A DNA stretch of 50,975 nucleotides from positions 1 through 50,975 of IMG/VR virus record IMGVR_UViG_3300008113_000065; one strand, given 5' to 3'. Of this stretch, positions 22,652-30,698 are shown in pieces (within the stretch, counting starts at the first letter, position 1; every line of letters begins with the position of its first letter). The notes below the pieces were generated by a model. It made no database searches, was not told the origin of the DNA, and saw only the letters and a list, made by a program, of their open reading frames with translations. The DNA comes from a virus. Both the position numbers and the translations under genes were made by a program.

Positions 22652-22783
22652 ATGAAAACAACTGCTATAACAGCACTTATACTAGCAGGAATTGCCTATG
22701 TATCATTCTGCGCGGCATGGGAAAGAGTGATGACGAAGCCTGACTTCAAGAAATGTCCTTTATGTGGGCAACAAATTAAATGA
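22652..22783 (+). CDS. Small membrane protein with half zinc knuckle, 43 aa
   Basis: An N-terminal hydrophobic segment (TAITALILAGIAYVSFCAA) is followed by a polar tail with KKCPLCGQQIK, a CxxC knuckle. It may anchor in the inner membrane with a small metal-binding cytoplasmic end. Its TGA overlaps the next ATG (ATGA), supporting translation. Confidence 0.6.
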   Translation: MKTTAITALILAGIAYVSFCAAWERVMTKPDFKKCPLCGQQIK

Positions 22784-22977
22784 ATAATACTCCAGAAACA
22801 GACGCAAGGGCATGGTCAGACCATAGCGAAGGTATACTACATGAAGTAGTGGAAGCGAGTTTCGCTAGAAAGCTGGAGAGGGAGAGGAATGAGGCACTGG
22901 AGAAAGCTGAACGATACAGGCTAGAAGCAAACGCAATGATGCTTCAACGAGACGAAGCTAGAATGAAATTACAATAA
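22780..22977 (+). CDS. Coiled-coil phage hypothetical, 65 aa
   Basis: Starts NNTPETDARAW and continues ASFARKLERERNEALEKAER, then LQRDEARMKLQ. The ETDA...FARKLERERDEA layout is a common phage family of unknown function, essentially a helical hairpin or coiled coil. ATGA-coupled upstream, 2 nt from the next gene. Confidence 0.7.
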   Translation: MNNTPETDARAWSDHSEGILHEVVEASFARKLERERNEALEKAERYRLEANAMMLQRDEARMKLQ

Positions 22978-22979
22978 CA

Positions 22980-23345
22980 ATGAACTTTACCCATGAGATT
23001 CTGCGACAAATGGGATATAAGATAGATGCCGATGGAAACTACTCACGCTCTGAAACTAACGCTCCACGGGTATCTGACCCCAAGCCTAAACCAGTTGCTA
23101 GGAAAACACTTCCGAATACTGATAAAGCACAAAAAAGAAGCAAGGAACGCATTGTTCTCCGAATTACGAGGTATGCAACGCGACTACTTGATGAAGATAA
23201 CCTTGCCGGGGCGAAATTACTGGTCGATCAATTACGATATGCTGGAATCATACCTAACGACGACCCGCAGTGCCTTAAAATCATCCTTGACCAAATCAAG
23301 GTCAAACACAAGACGGAAGAAAGAACGGAAATTGAAATAAAATAA
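22980..23345 (+). CDS. RusA-like Holliday-junction resolvase domain protein
   Basis: 121 aa. Residues 57-120 fit the RusA-type core: IVLRITRYATRLLDEDNLAG, KLLVDQLRYAGIIPNDDP and IKVKHKTEERTEIEI. The acidic residues in LDEDN (70-74), Asp83 and NDD (93-95) would form the metal site for junction cleavage. Residues 1-56 are an unusual N-terminus (ILRQMGYKIDADGNYSR, then Pro/Lys-rich). The usual RusA first strand (LTLHGYLTPSLNQLLG) is instead readable in the overlapping +1 frame. Either the locus is dual-coding or the two halves are joined by frameshifting. Confidence 0.7.
   Translation: MNFTHEILRQMGYKIDADGNYSRSETNAPRVSDPKPKPVARKTLPNTDKAQKRSKERIVLRITRYATRLLDEDNLAGAKLLVDQLRYAGIIPNDDPQCLKIILDQIKVKHKTEERTEIEIK
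23026..23340 (+). CDS. Overlapping +1-frame reading frame inside the RusA-like gene
   Basis: 104 codons wholly inside the RusA-like gene. Residues 8-48 (ALKLTLHGYLTPSLNQLLGK then EARNALFSELRG) resemble the N-terminal strand and SLN motif of RusA-type resolvases. The remainder is Ser/Thr/Lys-rich and looks like shadow sequence. It could be a separate overlapping gene, a relic of a frameshifted resolvase, or the zero frame of a -1 frameshift near CACAAAAAAG at 23128. Evidence is sequence appearance only. Confidence 0.35.
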   Translation: MPMETTHALKLTLHGYLTPSLNQLLGKHFRILIKHKKEARNALFSELRGMQRDYLMKITLPGRNYWSINYDMLESYLTTTRSALKSSLTKSRSNTRRKKERKLK

Positions 23346-23355
23346 ATATAAATAT

Positions 23356-23712
23356 ATGAATAAATACATACTACTAATAGCACTAGCAATACCAGCTTGC
23401 TCTAGCGTTAGCAAAGAAACATATACAGAGTCACGCACTCTAACATATCCCAAAGGTGGTTATCCTCACATTAAAGATATGTATCTGCGTAATGACAATA
23501 GCGGGAATATGTCAACGCATGGAGTAAATCCAATCAATAATAACAATGTCATGGTTGCTCCAGCTACTCCAGTTGAGCCTGTAAGCACTCAAGAAGATTG
23601 GAGGTATGTGAATCCAGACCTTCCAGTAAAGCAAGAGCCAACCTACGAGGATATACAGAACGAGAATAAACTACTTCTCGCTAAATACTACAATGATTGG
23701 TTGAGGGAGTAG
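23356..23712 (+). CDS. Predicted lipoprotein, last early gene, 118 aa
   Basis: A classic lipoprotein signal (MNKYILLIALAIPACSS, lipobox AIPAC with Cys15) precedes a polar, Asn/Pro-rich mature chain ending with a helix NENKLLLAKYYNDWLRE. It would be lipid-anchored in the envelope of a Gram-negative host. Being in the early rather than the lysis region, a superinfection-exclusion or host-surface role is possible, but there is no homologue I can name. Confidence 0.65.
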   Translation: MNKYILLIALAIPACSSVSKETYTESRTLTYPKGGYPHIKDMYLRNDNSGNMSTHGVNPINNNNVMVAPATPVEPVSTQEDWRYVNPDLPVKQEPTYEDIQNENKLLLAKYYNDWLRE

Positions 23713-23850
23713 CAGGAACGGGTATGCATTCCCTTTTCAGATGTGGGCTTTCGGGAGTCTAGGACTTGTAGTAAGCCGCCCATCCCACTAGTTGAAGTAT
23801 GCTTCCACGAGAGGCCCAACTAGTCGTATGTCCATCTGCCTGCTTAAATC
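23713..23850. other. Structured gap between convergent operons
   Basis: 138 bp with no convincing gene. Contains the perfect inverted repeat ACTAGTTG (near 23788) / CAACTAGT (near 23818) around a 22-nt loop. A bulged stem joins GATGTGGGCTT (near 23740) with AAGCCGCCCATC (near 23773). A GGGTATGCATTCCC-TTTT element sits near 23720. It may act as a bidirectional terminator or be a small structured RNA. A 16-codon ATG frame from about 23742 is too short to support. Confidence 0.5.
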
Positions 23851-24015
23851 TCAATACTTGATTCGCTCTTTTTTGCGATCAGTATTTTTCTTTTTATTAC
23901 GATGCTCTGACCAATCAATCTCATCGTAGTTATCTTGCCACTTGCGCTCCCATGTCTTGGTGCGCGGTTTGTCGCCTTTTCCGTTACGATTCCACTCGCT
24001 GTCCTTCATCTTCAT
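23851..24015 (-). CDS. Small basic phage protein, 54 aa
   Basis: Last gene of the late operon. The product MKMKDSEWNRNGKGDKPRTK, then WERKWQDNYDEIDWSEHRN, contains the GKGDKPR...Y..NYDxI pattern of a common phage hypothetical. It overlaps the end of the preceding gene in another frame; AAGGA lies upstream of the two in-frame ATGs (24015, 24009), better spaced for 24009. Function unknown. Confidence 0.7.
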   Translation of the reverse strand: MKMKDSEWNRNGKGDKPRTKTWERKWQDNYDEIDWSEHRNKKKNTDRKKERIKY

Positions 24016-24235
24016 TTCCTTGTTCAATAGATTCGGTTTTTTCTTTAATAAGAACTTTCTCCATTAAAGAGCAAGCAACCATCAATTCAAAGTTGAAACG
24101 CTTTGCTCGATTGATGATGTCAGCAAAGACATCGTGAGCAGAGACAGTGGTGATGTCGATTTGCTTCAGCACATGGTCAATGGCTTTGGCATGGTCTTCG
24201 CTGATTTGCTCTGGTTGTGTATTTTCTTGGCTCAT
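23984..24235 (-). CDS. Uncharacterised helical protein, 83 aa
   Basis: Sequence QPEQISEDHAKAIDHVLKQI, then DITTVSAHDVFADIINRAKR and FNFELMVACSLMEKVLIK is predominantly helical with an acidic end. It lies 1 nt from its upstream neighbour. No motif recognised. Confidence 0.6.
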   Translation of the reverse strand: MSQENTQPEQISEDHAKAIDHVLKQIDITTVSAHDVFADIINRAKRFNFELMVACSLMEKVLIKEKTESIEQGNEDEGQRVES

Positions 24236-24236
24236 A

Positions 24237-24380
24237 TTATTTCTTTCGGATGATATTTATTTTTGACTTCTTCGGTTTCATCATAGAAACGCGAATGTTT
24301 GTTTTCTTCGGCTTGCTGTCTGCTGTTGTGGTTATTGTTGGAGTCTCAAATTTAAGACTCGCGGATGTTTGTTTTTTCAT
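24237..24380 (-). CDS. Small basic protein, 47 aa
   Basis: Starts in an ATGA overlap with the preceding gene. The peptide (MKKQTSASLKFETPTITTTA then Lys-rich KPKKTNIRVSMMKPKKSK) is very basic. Possibly nucleic-acid binding; coupling supports expression. Confidence 0.5.
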   Translation of the reverse strand: MKKQTSASLKFETPTITTTADSKPKKTNIRVSMMKPKKSKINIIRKK

Positions 24381-24628
24381 TGTTTCTCTCGTTGTTCAAT
24401 CATGGCATTTGCCATTTCAAAAGCAAATTCTGCGACATCCTTAACGGGAATATTTTCACCGAACTCTTCTGGATTAGCAAGCAATCCATTCATGGCTTGA
24501 GCCGCAAAATAGTCCCTCATGCTCATGCCAGTATTCGGGCGCACCTTTGGATTTGCAGCATCTCCCGGATACGCTTGCACAGGAAATGCAGGATGATTCC
24601 CACCTAATGTATTTGATTTATTAACCAT
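24377..24628 (-). CDS. Conserved phage hypothetical, 83 aa
   Basis: Contains GGNHPAFPVQAYPGDA and GMSMRDYFAAQAMNGLLANP, then VAEFAFEMANAMIEQREKQ. The PAFP ... GMSxRDYFAAxAMxGLLA ... A...ADAMLxxRxK layout is a very common phage family of unknown function. The ATG at 24628, three bases after the upstream stop, is preferred to one overlapping that gene. Confidence 0.8.
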   Translation of the reverse strand: MVNKSNTLGGNHPAFPVQAYPGDAANPKVRPNTGMSMRDYFAAQAMNGLLANPEEFGENIPVKDVAEFAFEMANAMIEQREKQ

Positions 24629-24630
24629 AT

Positions 24631-24825
24631 TTATATTCTGCCCCACCTAGATTTATAGTAAAGTTCGTTAAGCCTAACTCGCTCTGCTGTCATTGTCCAG
24701 AATTTATCGCAAGCAATGTTAACTAACTTGCAAGTCTCATAGAACCACGGATCATAGTCACTGCCATCAACGCCAGCTTTCCTGTGGTCATGCGCCGAAT
24801 CCCTTATGTAAGTCTTTTTTTCCAT
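24631..24825 (-). CDS. Uncharacterised small protein, 64 aa
   Basis: Reads MEKKTYIRDSAHDHRKAGVD, then PWFYETCKLVNIACDKFWTM and a basic end YYKSRWGRI. It overlaps the thiol-oxidase-like gene by 22 nt. No motif recognised. Confidence 0.6.
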   Translation of the reverse strand: MEKKTYIRDSAHDHRKAGVDGSDYDPWFYETCKLVNIACDKFWTMTAERVRLNELYYKSRWGRI

Positions 24826-25406
24826 AAATTCTCTGCATCAGAAAGAGACAATACTGACCTTCCATTCCGCGAGTTGACATCGTTATGTATACCAATTCCC
24901 CATTTCCACAAGTCTGAAAAATCTGGAGGAAATTGCTTGCAATAGTCCTCAAAATGTTGTTGGCACGGACAACCATTCCACGGAATAGAATCAGCCCAGT
25001 TATTAAACCAACTCTCGATGAATGCTAGGTCTTGGCAGTTCCTATTGCGAAGTGAGAACAGATGTAGTTCAGCCCAGTATCTAGGCCCATCTCGGAGTAT
25101 CACAGATTGAATTAGCGCACGGCTGCGCTCCGATTCATCCAATGCTCGCTGAACCCAGTCGCAATGCTCATCCCAGTTCAATCCAATATGCTCACAGACC
25201 ATCTTCTCGACATCATCAGCAATCGAACTTCCACTAATGGACTTTGAGCGGACGAATGTTTCGACCAGTTTACCAAGTGCCACAAGGAATGAATTATCCT
25301 CTCTGCCACCATAATCAACCACAGGAATAATCAGATGATCTCCGATAATTTCAGAATCACTAAATGGCATTAGTGATGGATCAACTGACTTAGCCTCAAA
25401 CTTCAT
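24804..25406 (-). CDS. Protein with Erv1/Alr-like sulfhydryl oxidase domain, 200 aa
   Basis: Residues 108-196 follow the Erv1/Alr order: GPRYWAELHLF (the WxxLH start), a W(136) helix, GCPCQQHFEDYCKQFPPDF (145-163), then WGIGIHNDVNSR (169-180, the HNxVN FAD-binding signature) and LSLSDAENLW. The redox pair is CPC (146, 148) rather than the usual CxxC, which is odd. Residues 1-107 form an unrecognised N-terminal domain. If active it would use FAD to oxidise thiols and pass electrons to oxygen, helping form virion disulfides. Assignment rests on motif order only. Confidence 0.6.
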   Translation of the reverse strand: MKFEAKSVDPSLMPFSDSEIIGDHLIIPVVDYGGREDNSFLVALGKLVETFVRSKSISGSSIADDVEKMVCEHIGLNWDEHCDWVQRALDESERSRALIQSVILRDGPRYWAELHLFSLRNRNCQDLAFIESWFNNWADSIPWNGCPCQQHFEDYCKQFPPDFSDLWKWGIGIHNDVNSRNGRSVLSLSDAENLWKKRLT

Positions 25407-25431
25407 TTATTTATTTATATCTTTAGAATCC

Positions 25432-25527
25432 TTACTCGTCCCACCAGAACGCCGATGCCATCGCGTATCCACCTCCGACGAAAGTAGCAATAGCAAGAAC
25501 AAGAGAAACCAGAGAATCATGCGTCAT
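25432..25527 (-). CDS. Small membrane peptide, 31 aa
   Basis: The ATG is preceded by TTGGAGAAGCC, a good SD. One hydrophobic helix, LVSLVLAIATFVGGGYAMAS, fills most of the peptide, which ends FWWDE. Likely a single-pass membrane peptide; role unknown. Confidence 0.5.
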   Translation of the reverse strand: MTHDSLVSLVLAIATFVGGGYAMASAFWWDE

Positions 25528-25542
25528 GGCTTCTCCAAGTCA

Positions 25543-25704
25543 TCACTTACCTTTCTTGCGGGTCATCGCTGCCTTCTTGGCGCGAGCCTTGCGCTGAACG
25601 CTATAGGCGATGGCTACAGCTTGAGCTGGTTTTTTGCCCGAACGAATTTCAGCAGCTACATTACGATCAAAACAATTTTGTGAGGCACATTTACGGATTG
25701 GCAT
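25543..25704 (-). CDS. Small basic phage protein, 53 aa (DUF6496-like)
   Basis: The core EIRSGKKPAQAVAIAYSVQR followed by Lys/Arg-rich residues resembles the GKxxxQAVAIAxSxxRKA motif of small phage proteins (DUF6496-like by memory). The N-terminus has two Cys (MPIRKCASQNCF). Very basic; function unknown. Confidence 0.65.
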   Translation of the reverse strand: MPIRKCASQNCFDRNVAAEIRSGKKPAQAVAIAYSVQRKARAKKAAMTRKKGK

Positions 25705-25742
25705 AGTTTTTATGTTGTATGTTAATTTTTATTTGAATGCAA

Positions 25743-28700
25743 TTAAAAAGCAGGGAATTCTTCTTTTGGAGTCTCTTCTTTTTCTTCACCTTCTTCACCA
25801 TCTTCTTCAAGGCCGAAATCGGTTGCCCTAGCTTGGATTCCCATATTGCGAAGGAATCGCTTGGTTTGCGGCCAAGTTTGCTGATTGATTGGACGAATCA
25901 TATTTTCAGCAATTTGTGGATCAGTTAAAGCCCTAGCCAAAAGGTCAGCGTAAATCTTGTCAACATCACCTTTAGCCCTTTGATTTAGTTTCCTAATCAA
26001 ATCAATAGATTTCCATGCGATATAACCTTTAACATTGGCAAAACCGATTGCACCAATAGACATAAGGCTATCTGCAACATCGCCCTTCGTGACATCCTTT
26101 TTAAGAATCTCATTTGGAGACAATGTTGTTTTGCGAGCCATTGCATCAAGAATCTGACGCGATCTATCAAGAGCAGCAAGTTCCCTAGAATTTTTACCAT
26201 AAAGAAGCTCAAGTGTATTCCTCTGTGGGGAACCCTCTTCAAGCAAATTGTTCATCTTACCCAAGTCGGCTTGCAATGTATCAACCAATAGAACCGGATC
26301 AGGAAGACCTTCGGTTGTAGTGGCAAGCGATGGTGTCCTTACTTCGCCATTAAGCCATCTCCTTCCAGCATTAAGAACGCCTTGAGTTGCTTTTCCAGTT
26401 GGGTCTTTAGCAGCAGCATCCAAAACCCGCTTCATCTGAGACTCAGAAGTTTCGGCGTTTGACATGATGTTTCCAATTACTTCACTAGCATTTCCTTCAA
26501 TAAATCTATTTGCTGGATTTAATGAAGTATTCTCAAATTCTTGGAACTCATCAATGACTTGCTTTCTCTTAATTGTTAAAAGCGTATCAATTTCTTTTTT
26601 AGCCTTACGAGCTTCATCAAACGCATCCTTCTCTGGAGTGCCTTGAGATATTTTTTTCTTAGCTACTTCATCAGCACTATTCTTTGCGCCATTGGCAGAC
26701 TCTTCAAGATTTCTGAATCTTGATGCTAAATTATTAACAGCTATTTCAGCTTCAGATGGAGTTCCTTTGAATGCTCTAAATATTACAGAGCCGGGGCCAT
26801 CCCTCCATTCTTCAATAGATTTTGATGTTGAAAATCCCTTAGCTTGAGGTTTTTTCAAATGATCAACAACGCTATCAACAATCCAGTTGTCAACTTCCTT
26901 AAATCCTTTTTGCTTCAGCGCATCAACACTTGCAACGCCAGCATCTTGTAGTTGCTGTGGAGTTGCAGCAACCCTTGGATCGCCTTCAATAGATTTACGC
27001 AATCTAATCAAATCATCTTCTGATTTACTATATTTATCTAGGATTTGAGTTAGGCTAGCCCCTTCTTCAAATGCTTTCTCTGCTGCGCCAGACTTATACA
27101 CACTCGCATAATCTGAATAAAATTTATTAGCTTCAGCAATTTGAGGATATGTTGATTCAAGTTTTTGCAAGTCACTATTGAGTGCCTTTTTGACCTTGAG
27201 CATGATCCTTCTTTGAGCTTCATTTCTTTCAGTAGAAATAGCCGCATTAAGCTCCTTTAATGATGCAGTAACATCTTGAAGTTGTTTTTTATATGGATTA
27301 CCTTGAGGATCAACCAAGTTTCTATAAATGCTTCTAACTATTGCTGGAATCTTTTGATTCAATTCAACTTGATTTTGAATTGATTCTTGTGCTGTTTCTC
27401 CAACTATGCGTTCTTCTTTGGATACAGCACCAGATGGAACTAGGCTTTCAATTTCAGACCTTGCTGTTTTTGGCTCAAATGGTTTTACATCAGTAATTTT
27501 ATCATACAATGTTGTTGCGTAGTCGCTTGCAAATTTCTTTTGCTTTTGAATTACATCAGCAACAGCTTTGTTTGTATCAAGTTTTTGCGTTCCAATGCGT
27601 CTTGATTTTTCAGCATCAAAAGCATCATCAAGAGTTTGCTTTGCCTCTTTGTATGCTTGTTCAGCATCAATCTTACCAGCAGCAAGATTCTTTTCAGCCT
27701 CATCAAGTTTTATCTTGGCATCCTCAAGTTCTTGGGTTGCTTTCAATCCTTGAACATCCAAATCTTGAATTGTTTGTTTATATGAATCCTTGAGTTCATT
27801 ATATCGATTCAAGAAGAATGTCTTTGAATCTTCAATTGGTGCGCCAACTTCAGCCATCCCTCGGCTTATCTTCTTTCCAACACCTTTAAGGTTTTCAAAA
27901 CTGCGTTGAGCAACTTCTTGAGATGATTTTTCCAATGCCTGCTGGAATGCAAGCATGGTTTTATTATTGGTAATATCACCAATCATTAGCTTAACATCAT
28001 CATCAGAAATGTTGCCAGCCTTGCGAAGAGCTTGGATTGCTTCTTCTCTTGATTTTTCATCTTTGAAAGCCGACTGATAAACAAAGCGAACTTTTTCTTT
28101 AGCTTCCAATGCTTTTCTTGCTTCAGATGGTGCTAGCGCGCCTTTTACTTTAGCTGCTGCTGGAACAGCAAATCCTGTTGCAAGTCCAGCAATAGCAGGA
28201 ATCGGGCCTCCAAGTCCAGCCTGTTCCGCTCCAGTAGATGCTAGTGCTGCCGCGCCACCAGTTGCAGCTTGAAGCAGCGGTTGTTCACCCATAAATTCAG
28301 CAGCCTTTTTGACTTTAGTAGCTTTCGTGGTTAATCCAGCAAGCATTTTAGCTCCTTTTGTAAGAGCCATGGCTGATCCACCAGCACTTGATACACCCTC
28401 AAGAGCAGACTCAAGAATTTTTTCTGCTGCTGTATCTGATTCTGGTATTCCTTGTTCGCTAAGAAAATTTGAAATTATACTCCTTGAAGTTGGGATGTCT
28501 TTTCCCGTAAGTGCATTTACTCCCTCCGTAGCGAGGTCTGTTAGCCCCAAAACAATTGGCCCTGCACCAGCACCAATCAATGCTCCCGGAGGCCCGCCAA
28601 GCGTTGCTCCAAAAATTCCACCAACCACAGCTTGAGCAGCAGGAACAGATAAACCACGCAATGCCGCACTGCCAAGTCCAGCTAAATCAGTTTTAGGTTC

Positions 28701-28868
28701 TGCATCTATTTCTTTAAGTGTATCCGTTTTTTCTTCTTCAGTTGGTGTGCTTACTGGGGATGCTACATCTTGAAGTGGAGCAGATTCCTCAACTGGAATT
28801 GAAGAAAGTTGTTTTTCTTTATCAATCTTTTCTTGGATTTCCTGTAATGGAGTTTTTACTTTAGACAT
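25743..28868 (-). CDS. Large internal virion/ejection-type protein, 1041 aa
   Basis: Residues 1-55 are polar; 60-125 are Gly/Ala-rich and hydrophobic (AALRGLSVPAAQAVVGGIFG and GPPGALIGAGAGPIVLGLTD), compatible with membrane interaction. A long helical body rich in Lys/Glu/Ala with coiled-coil character follows (around 360-430 and 520-600). The end is acidic (GLEEDGEEGEEKEE). Size, composition and position next to two other internal-type genes suggest a gp16/gp15-like protein released into the host envelope at infection. No lytic transglycosylase site is seen. Confidence 0.6.
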   Translation of the reverse strand: MSKVKTPLQEIQEKIDKEKQLSSIPVEESAPLQDVASPVSTPTEEEKTDTLKEIDAEPKTDLAGLGSAALRGLSVPAAQAVVGGIFGATLGGPPGALIGAGAGPIVLGLTDLATEGVNALTGKDIPTSRSIISNFLSEQGIPESDTAAEKILESALEGVSSAGGSAMALTKGAKMLAGLTTKATKVKKAAEFMGEQPLLQAATGGAAALASTGAEQAGLGGPIPAIAGLATGFAVPAAAKVKGALAPSEARKALEAKEKVRFVYQSAFKDEKSREEAIQALRKAGNISDDDVKLMIGDITNNKTMLAFQQALEKSSQEVAQRSFENLKGVGKKISRGMAEVGAPIEDSKTFFLNRYNELKDSYKQTIQDLDVQGLKATQELEDAKIKLDEAEKNLAAGKIDAEQAYKEAKQTLDDAFDAEKSRRIGTQKLDTNKAVADVIQKQKKFASDYATTLYDKITDVKPFEPKTARSEIESLVPSGAVSKEERIVGETAQESIQNQVELNQKIPAIVRSIYRNLVDPQGNPYKKQLQDVTASLKELNAAISTERNEAQRRIMLKVKKALNSDLQKLESTYPQIAEANKFYSDYASVYKSGAAEKAFEEGASLTQILDKYSKSEDDLIRLRKSIEGDPRVAATPQQLQDAGVASVDALKQKGFKEVDNWIVDSVVDHLKKPQAKGFSTSKSIEEWRDGPGSVIFRAFKGTPSEAEIAVNNLASRFRNLEESANGAKNSADEVAKKKISQGTPEKDAFDEARKAKKEIDTLLTIKRKQVIDEFQEFENTSLNPANRFIEGNASEVIGNIMSNAETSESQMKRVLDAAAKDPTGKATQGVLNAGRRWLNGEVRTPSLATTTEGLPDPVLLVDTLQADLGKMNNLLEEGSPQRNTLELLYGKNSRELAALDRSRQILDAMARKTTLSPNEILKKDVTKGDVADSLMSIGAIGFANVKGYIAWKSIDLIRKLNQRAKGDVDKIYADLLARALTDPQIAENMIRPINQQTWPQTKRFLRNMGIQARATDFGLEEDGEEGEEKEETPKEEFPAF

Positions 28869-28878
28869 TGATTTATTT

Positions 28879-30696
28879 TTAATCTAATGGCTTACTGAAA
28901 AGATTAATAGCTTCTCTCGTGCGGACAAGAGATTCCAATCTTTTAACTGCATTTTGATAATTTCTACTTTCTTTTTGCTTCGGAGTTGCTTTTTCAAGAG
29001 CAGAATTAATTTCATTAATTTTGTCTGTATAGCTTTTATAAATATCAGTTGAAATTGGATTTTCAATTGGCTCAAATTGCTTTACTTCTGAATAAGCATT
29101 AAGCAGTATTTTTACTGCTCCATTTTTAAGCCGATAAAGAGTATCAAGATTCAAGTCTGGAGAAGCATTTTTATCTAATGCGCCTTGTGTTTGTTCTAAT
29201 GATTGACGCTCATCATTTGATAATGCTCCAACTCCAGCAGAACCAGTTTGAGACAATTCCTTCATTTCAGCAAATTTATTCCAACCTACATTTTTTGCTA
29301 CGGAATTTAATGATAAAACTAAATCTTGAACTTTTTGAACTTTATCTAGGTATTTATCAACTCCAAAAAAATTCTTAGCAATAACAGCCGCTTCTTCGTA
29401 TGTAACTGGAGTTAAAGGAATCTTTTTTTCATCTCCATAGTATTTTGATATAACTCCAACAAGCTCTGGATTGTCTTGAATTTTATTAATTGCATTATCT
29501 ATTAAATCAATATTTTTTGATTGTTCAGTTATATTATTTTTAATTTTCTTTAGATATGTTTTATCTGTTTTTAATTGCTCTCTTTGCTCTTTGATTCTTT
29601 CAAACTCTGCTTTTTGCGCCTCTCTGGCTTCTTTTTGTTTTTCAATAGCCAACCTTTCAACTGATATATTCATTGCATCAGCTTGATTTTTCAAATCGGC
29701 AACTCCCTTTGTATTATCAACTTGCTGAAGATACCATTTTTTAGTTCTTGGATTCTCAACAGCGGTAACTGTCCAATATGGAGTGCTTAATTTTGCAGCA
29801 GCCTCAAATGCCAATCCAGAATCGCTAGGTTCAAATTGAATTTTTCCAACATTTCGTGGAGTCTTAATGTCGGCTGGTTGTTCTGGTAGTTTTCCGATTG
29901 CTTGAACTCCAGCTAATGCAGGTGTTTGAGCAGCTGCCGCTGCTGGCTGAACTTGGAGTCCAGTTAGTGCAGGAGGTTGAGTGCCTTGAGTCGATACACG
30001 CTGAACGCTTGGCATTATATCTGGTTCAGGAATACTTATTTCATCAGATGGAGGAACAACAGTGGCAGAAGGAACAGGTATTGGTGGAGCTGGCTCTGTT
30101 TCTGGCAATGGCGTTTTTGCATCAATCCTCAATGAGCCATCTTTTGGGGTTCCAGTTGGAACAAATACAGCATCTGTTGGAGACAATTCACGATTGCCAT
30201 AAGTATTAGAACTTGTATCTACCTCAGTATCAATAATTGGCTTTTGTGGTTTAGGTTTTGCTTCTACAACTTCACCAGAGGGATTCACCATACCAAGCCT
30301 TTGAGCGGCCTCATCTATTGCTGCCATTCTTTCATCGACATCTGCTTCTAGGCCACGCTCAGAAGCTACTTTCAGCTTCAGTTCATCAAGAAATTGTTTA
30401 TTCTTTGTCTTTTGCTTTGCTTCTTCAAGAAGTAGTTCTTGAGCAAACTTACGCTTCTCTTTGGCTTCCTCTTCCTTCTTCTCATATCTAGCAGTAATCC
30501 CACCTAACGCGCCTTTAGCAATGTTAGAAACAGCACTAGCGATGCCTTCAGCTACAAGCTCTGGTCGAGAAGATTGAACTTGGATAGCTTGAAGTGGCTG
30601 GAACTGCAATGCTCCGCCGCGAGTCAAATCAATTGCTGGCAGCGGTTGCAAACCAGCTAGGTTAGCAAATTGAGGAGAGAAGGAATATTCAGCCAT
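28879..30696 (-). CDS. Internal virion-type protein, 605 aa
   Basis: The N-terminus (AEYSFSPQFANLAGLQPLPA) is followed by long charged helices (residues 60-130), a Pro/Ala-rich flexible segment (140-280; VPSATVVPPSDEISIPEPD, QPAAAAAQTPALAG) and a second helical half to the end. No catalytic motif. It is 10 nt downstream in the operon from nothing else than the 167-aa MGG gene and upstream of the 1041-aa protein, so a partner in the internal core or ejectosome is likely by context. Confidence 0.55.
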   Translation of the reverse strand: MAEYSFSPQFANLAGLQPLPAIDLTRGGALQFQPLQAIQVQSSRPELVAEGIASAVSNIAKGALGGITARYEKKEEEAKEKRKFAQELLLEEAKQKTKNKQFLDELKLKVASERGLEADVDERMAAIDEAAQRLGMVNPSGEVVEAKPKPQKPIIDTEVDTSSNTYGNRELSPTDAVFVPTGTPKDGSLRIDAKTPLPETEPAPPIPVPSATVVPPSDEISIPEPDIMPSVQRVSTQGTQPPALTGLQVQPAAAAAQTPALAGVQAIGKLPEQPADIKTPRNVGKIQFEPSDSGLAFEAAAKLSTPYWTVTAVENPRTKKWYLQQVDNTKGVADLKNQADAMNISVERLAIEKQKEAREAQKAEFERIKEQREQLKTDKTYLKKIKNNITEQSKNIDLIDNAINKIQDNPELVGVISKYYGDEKKIPLTPVTYEEAAVIAKNFFGVDKYLDKVQKVQDLVLSLNSVAKNVGWNKFAEMKELSQTGSAGVGALSNDERQSLEQTQGALDKNASPDLNLDTLYRLKNGAVKILLNAYSEVKQFEPIENPISTDIYKSYTDKINEINSALEKATPKQKESRNYQNAVKRLESLVRTREAINLFSKPLD

Positions 30697-30698
30697 TT

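Noticed and set aside
23742-23792. 16-codon frame in the convergent gap
   Set aside because: Too short, no RBS, and better explained by the RNA-like structure of the gap.
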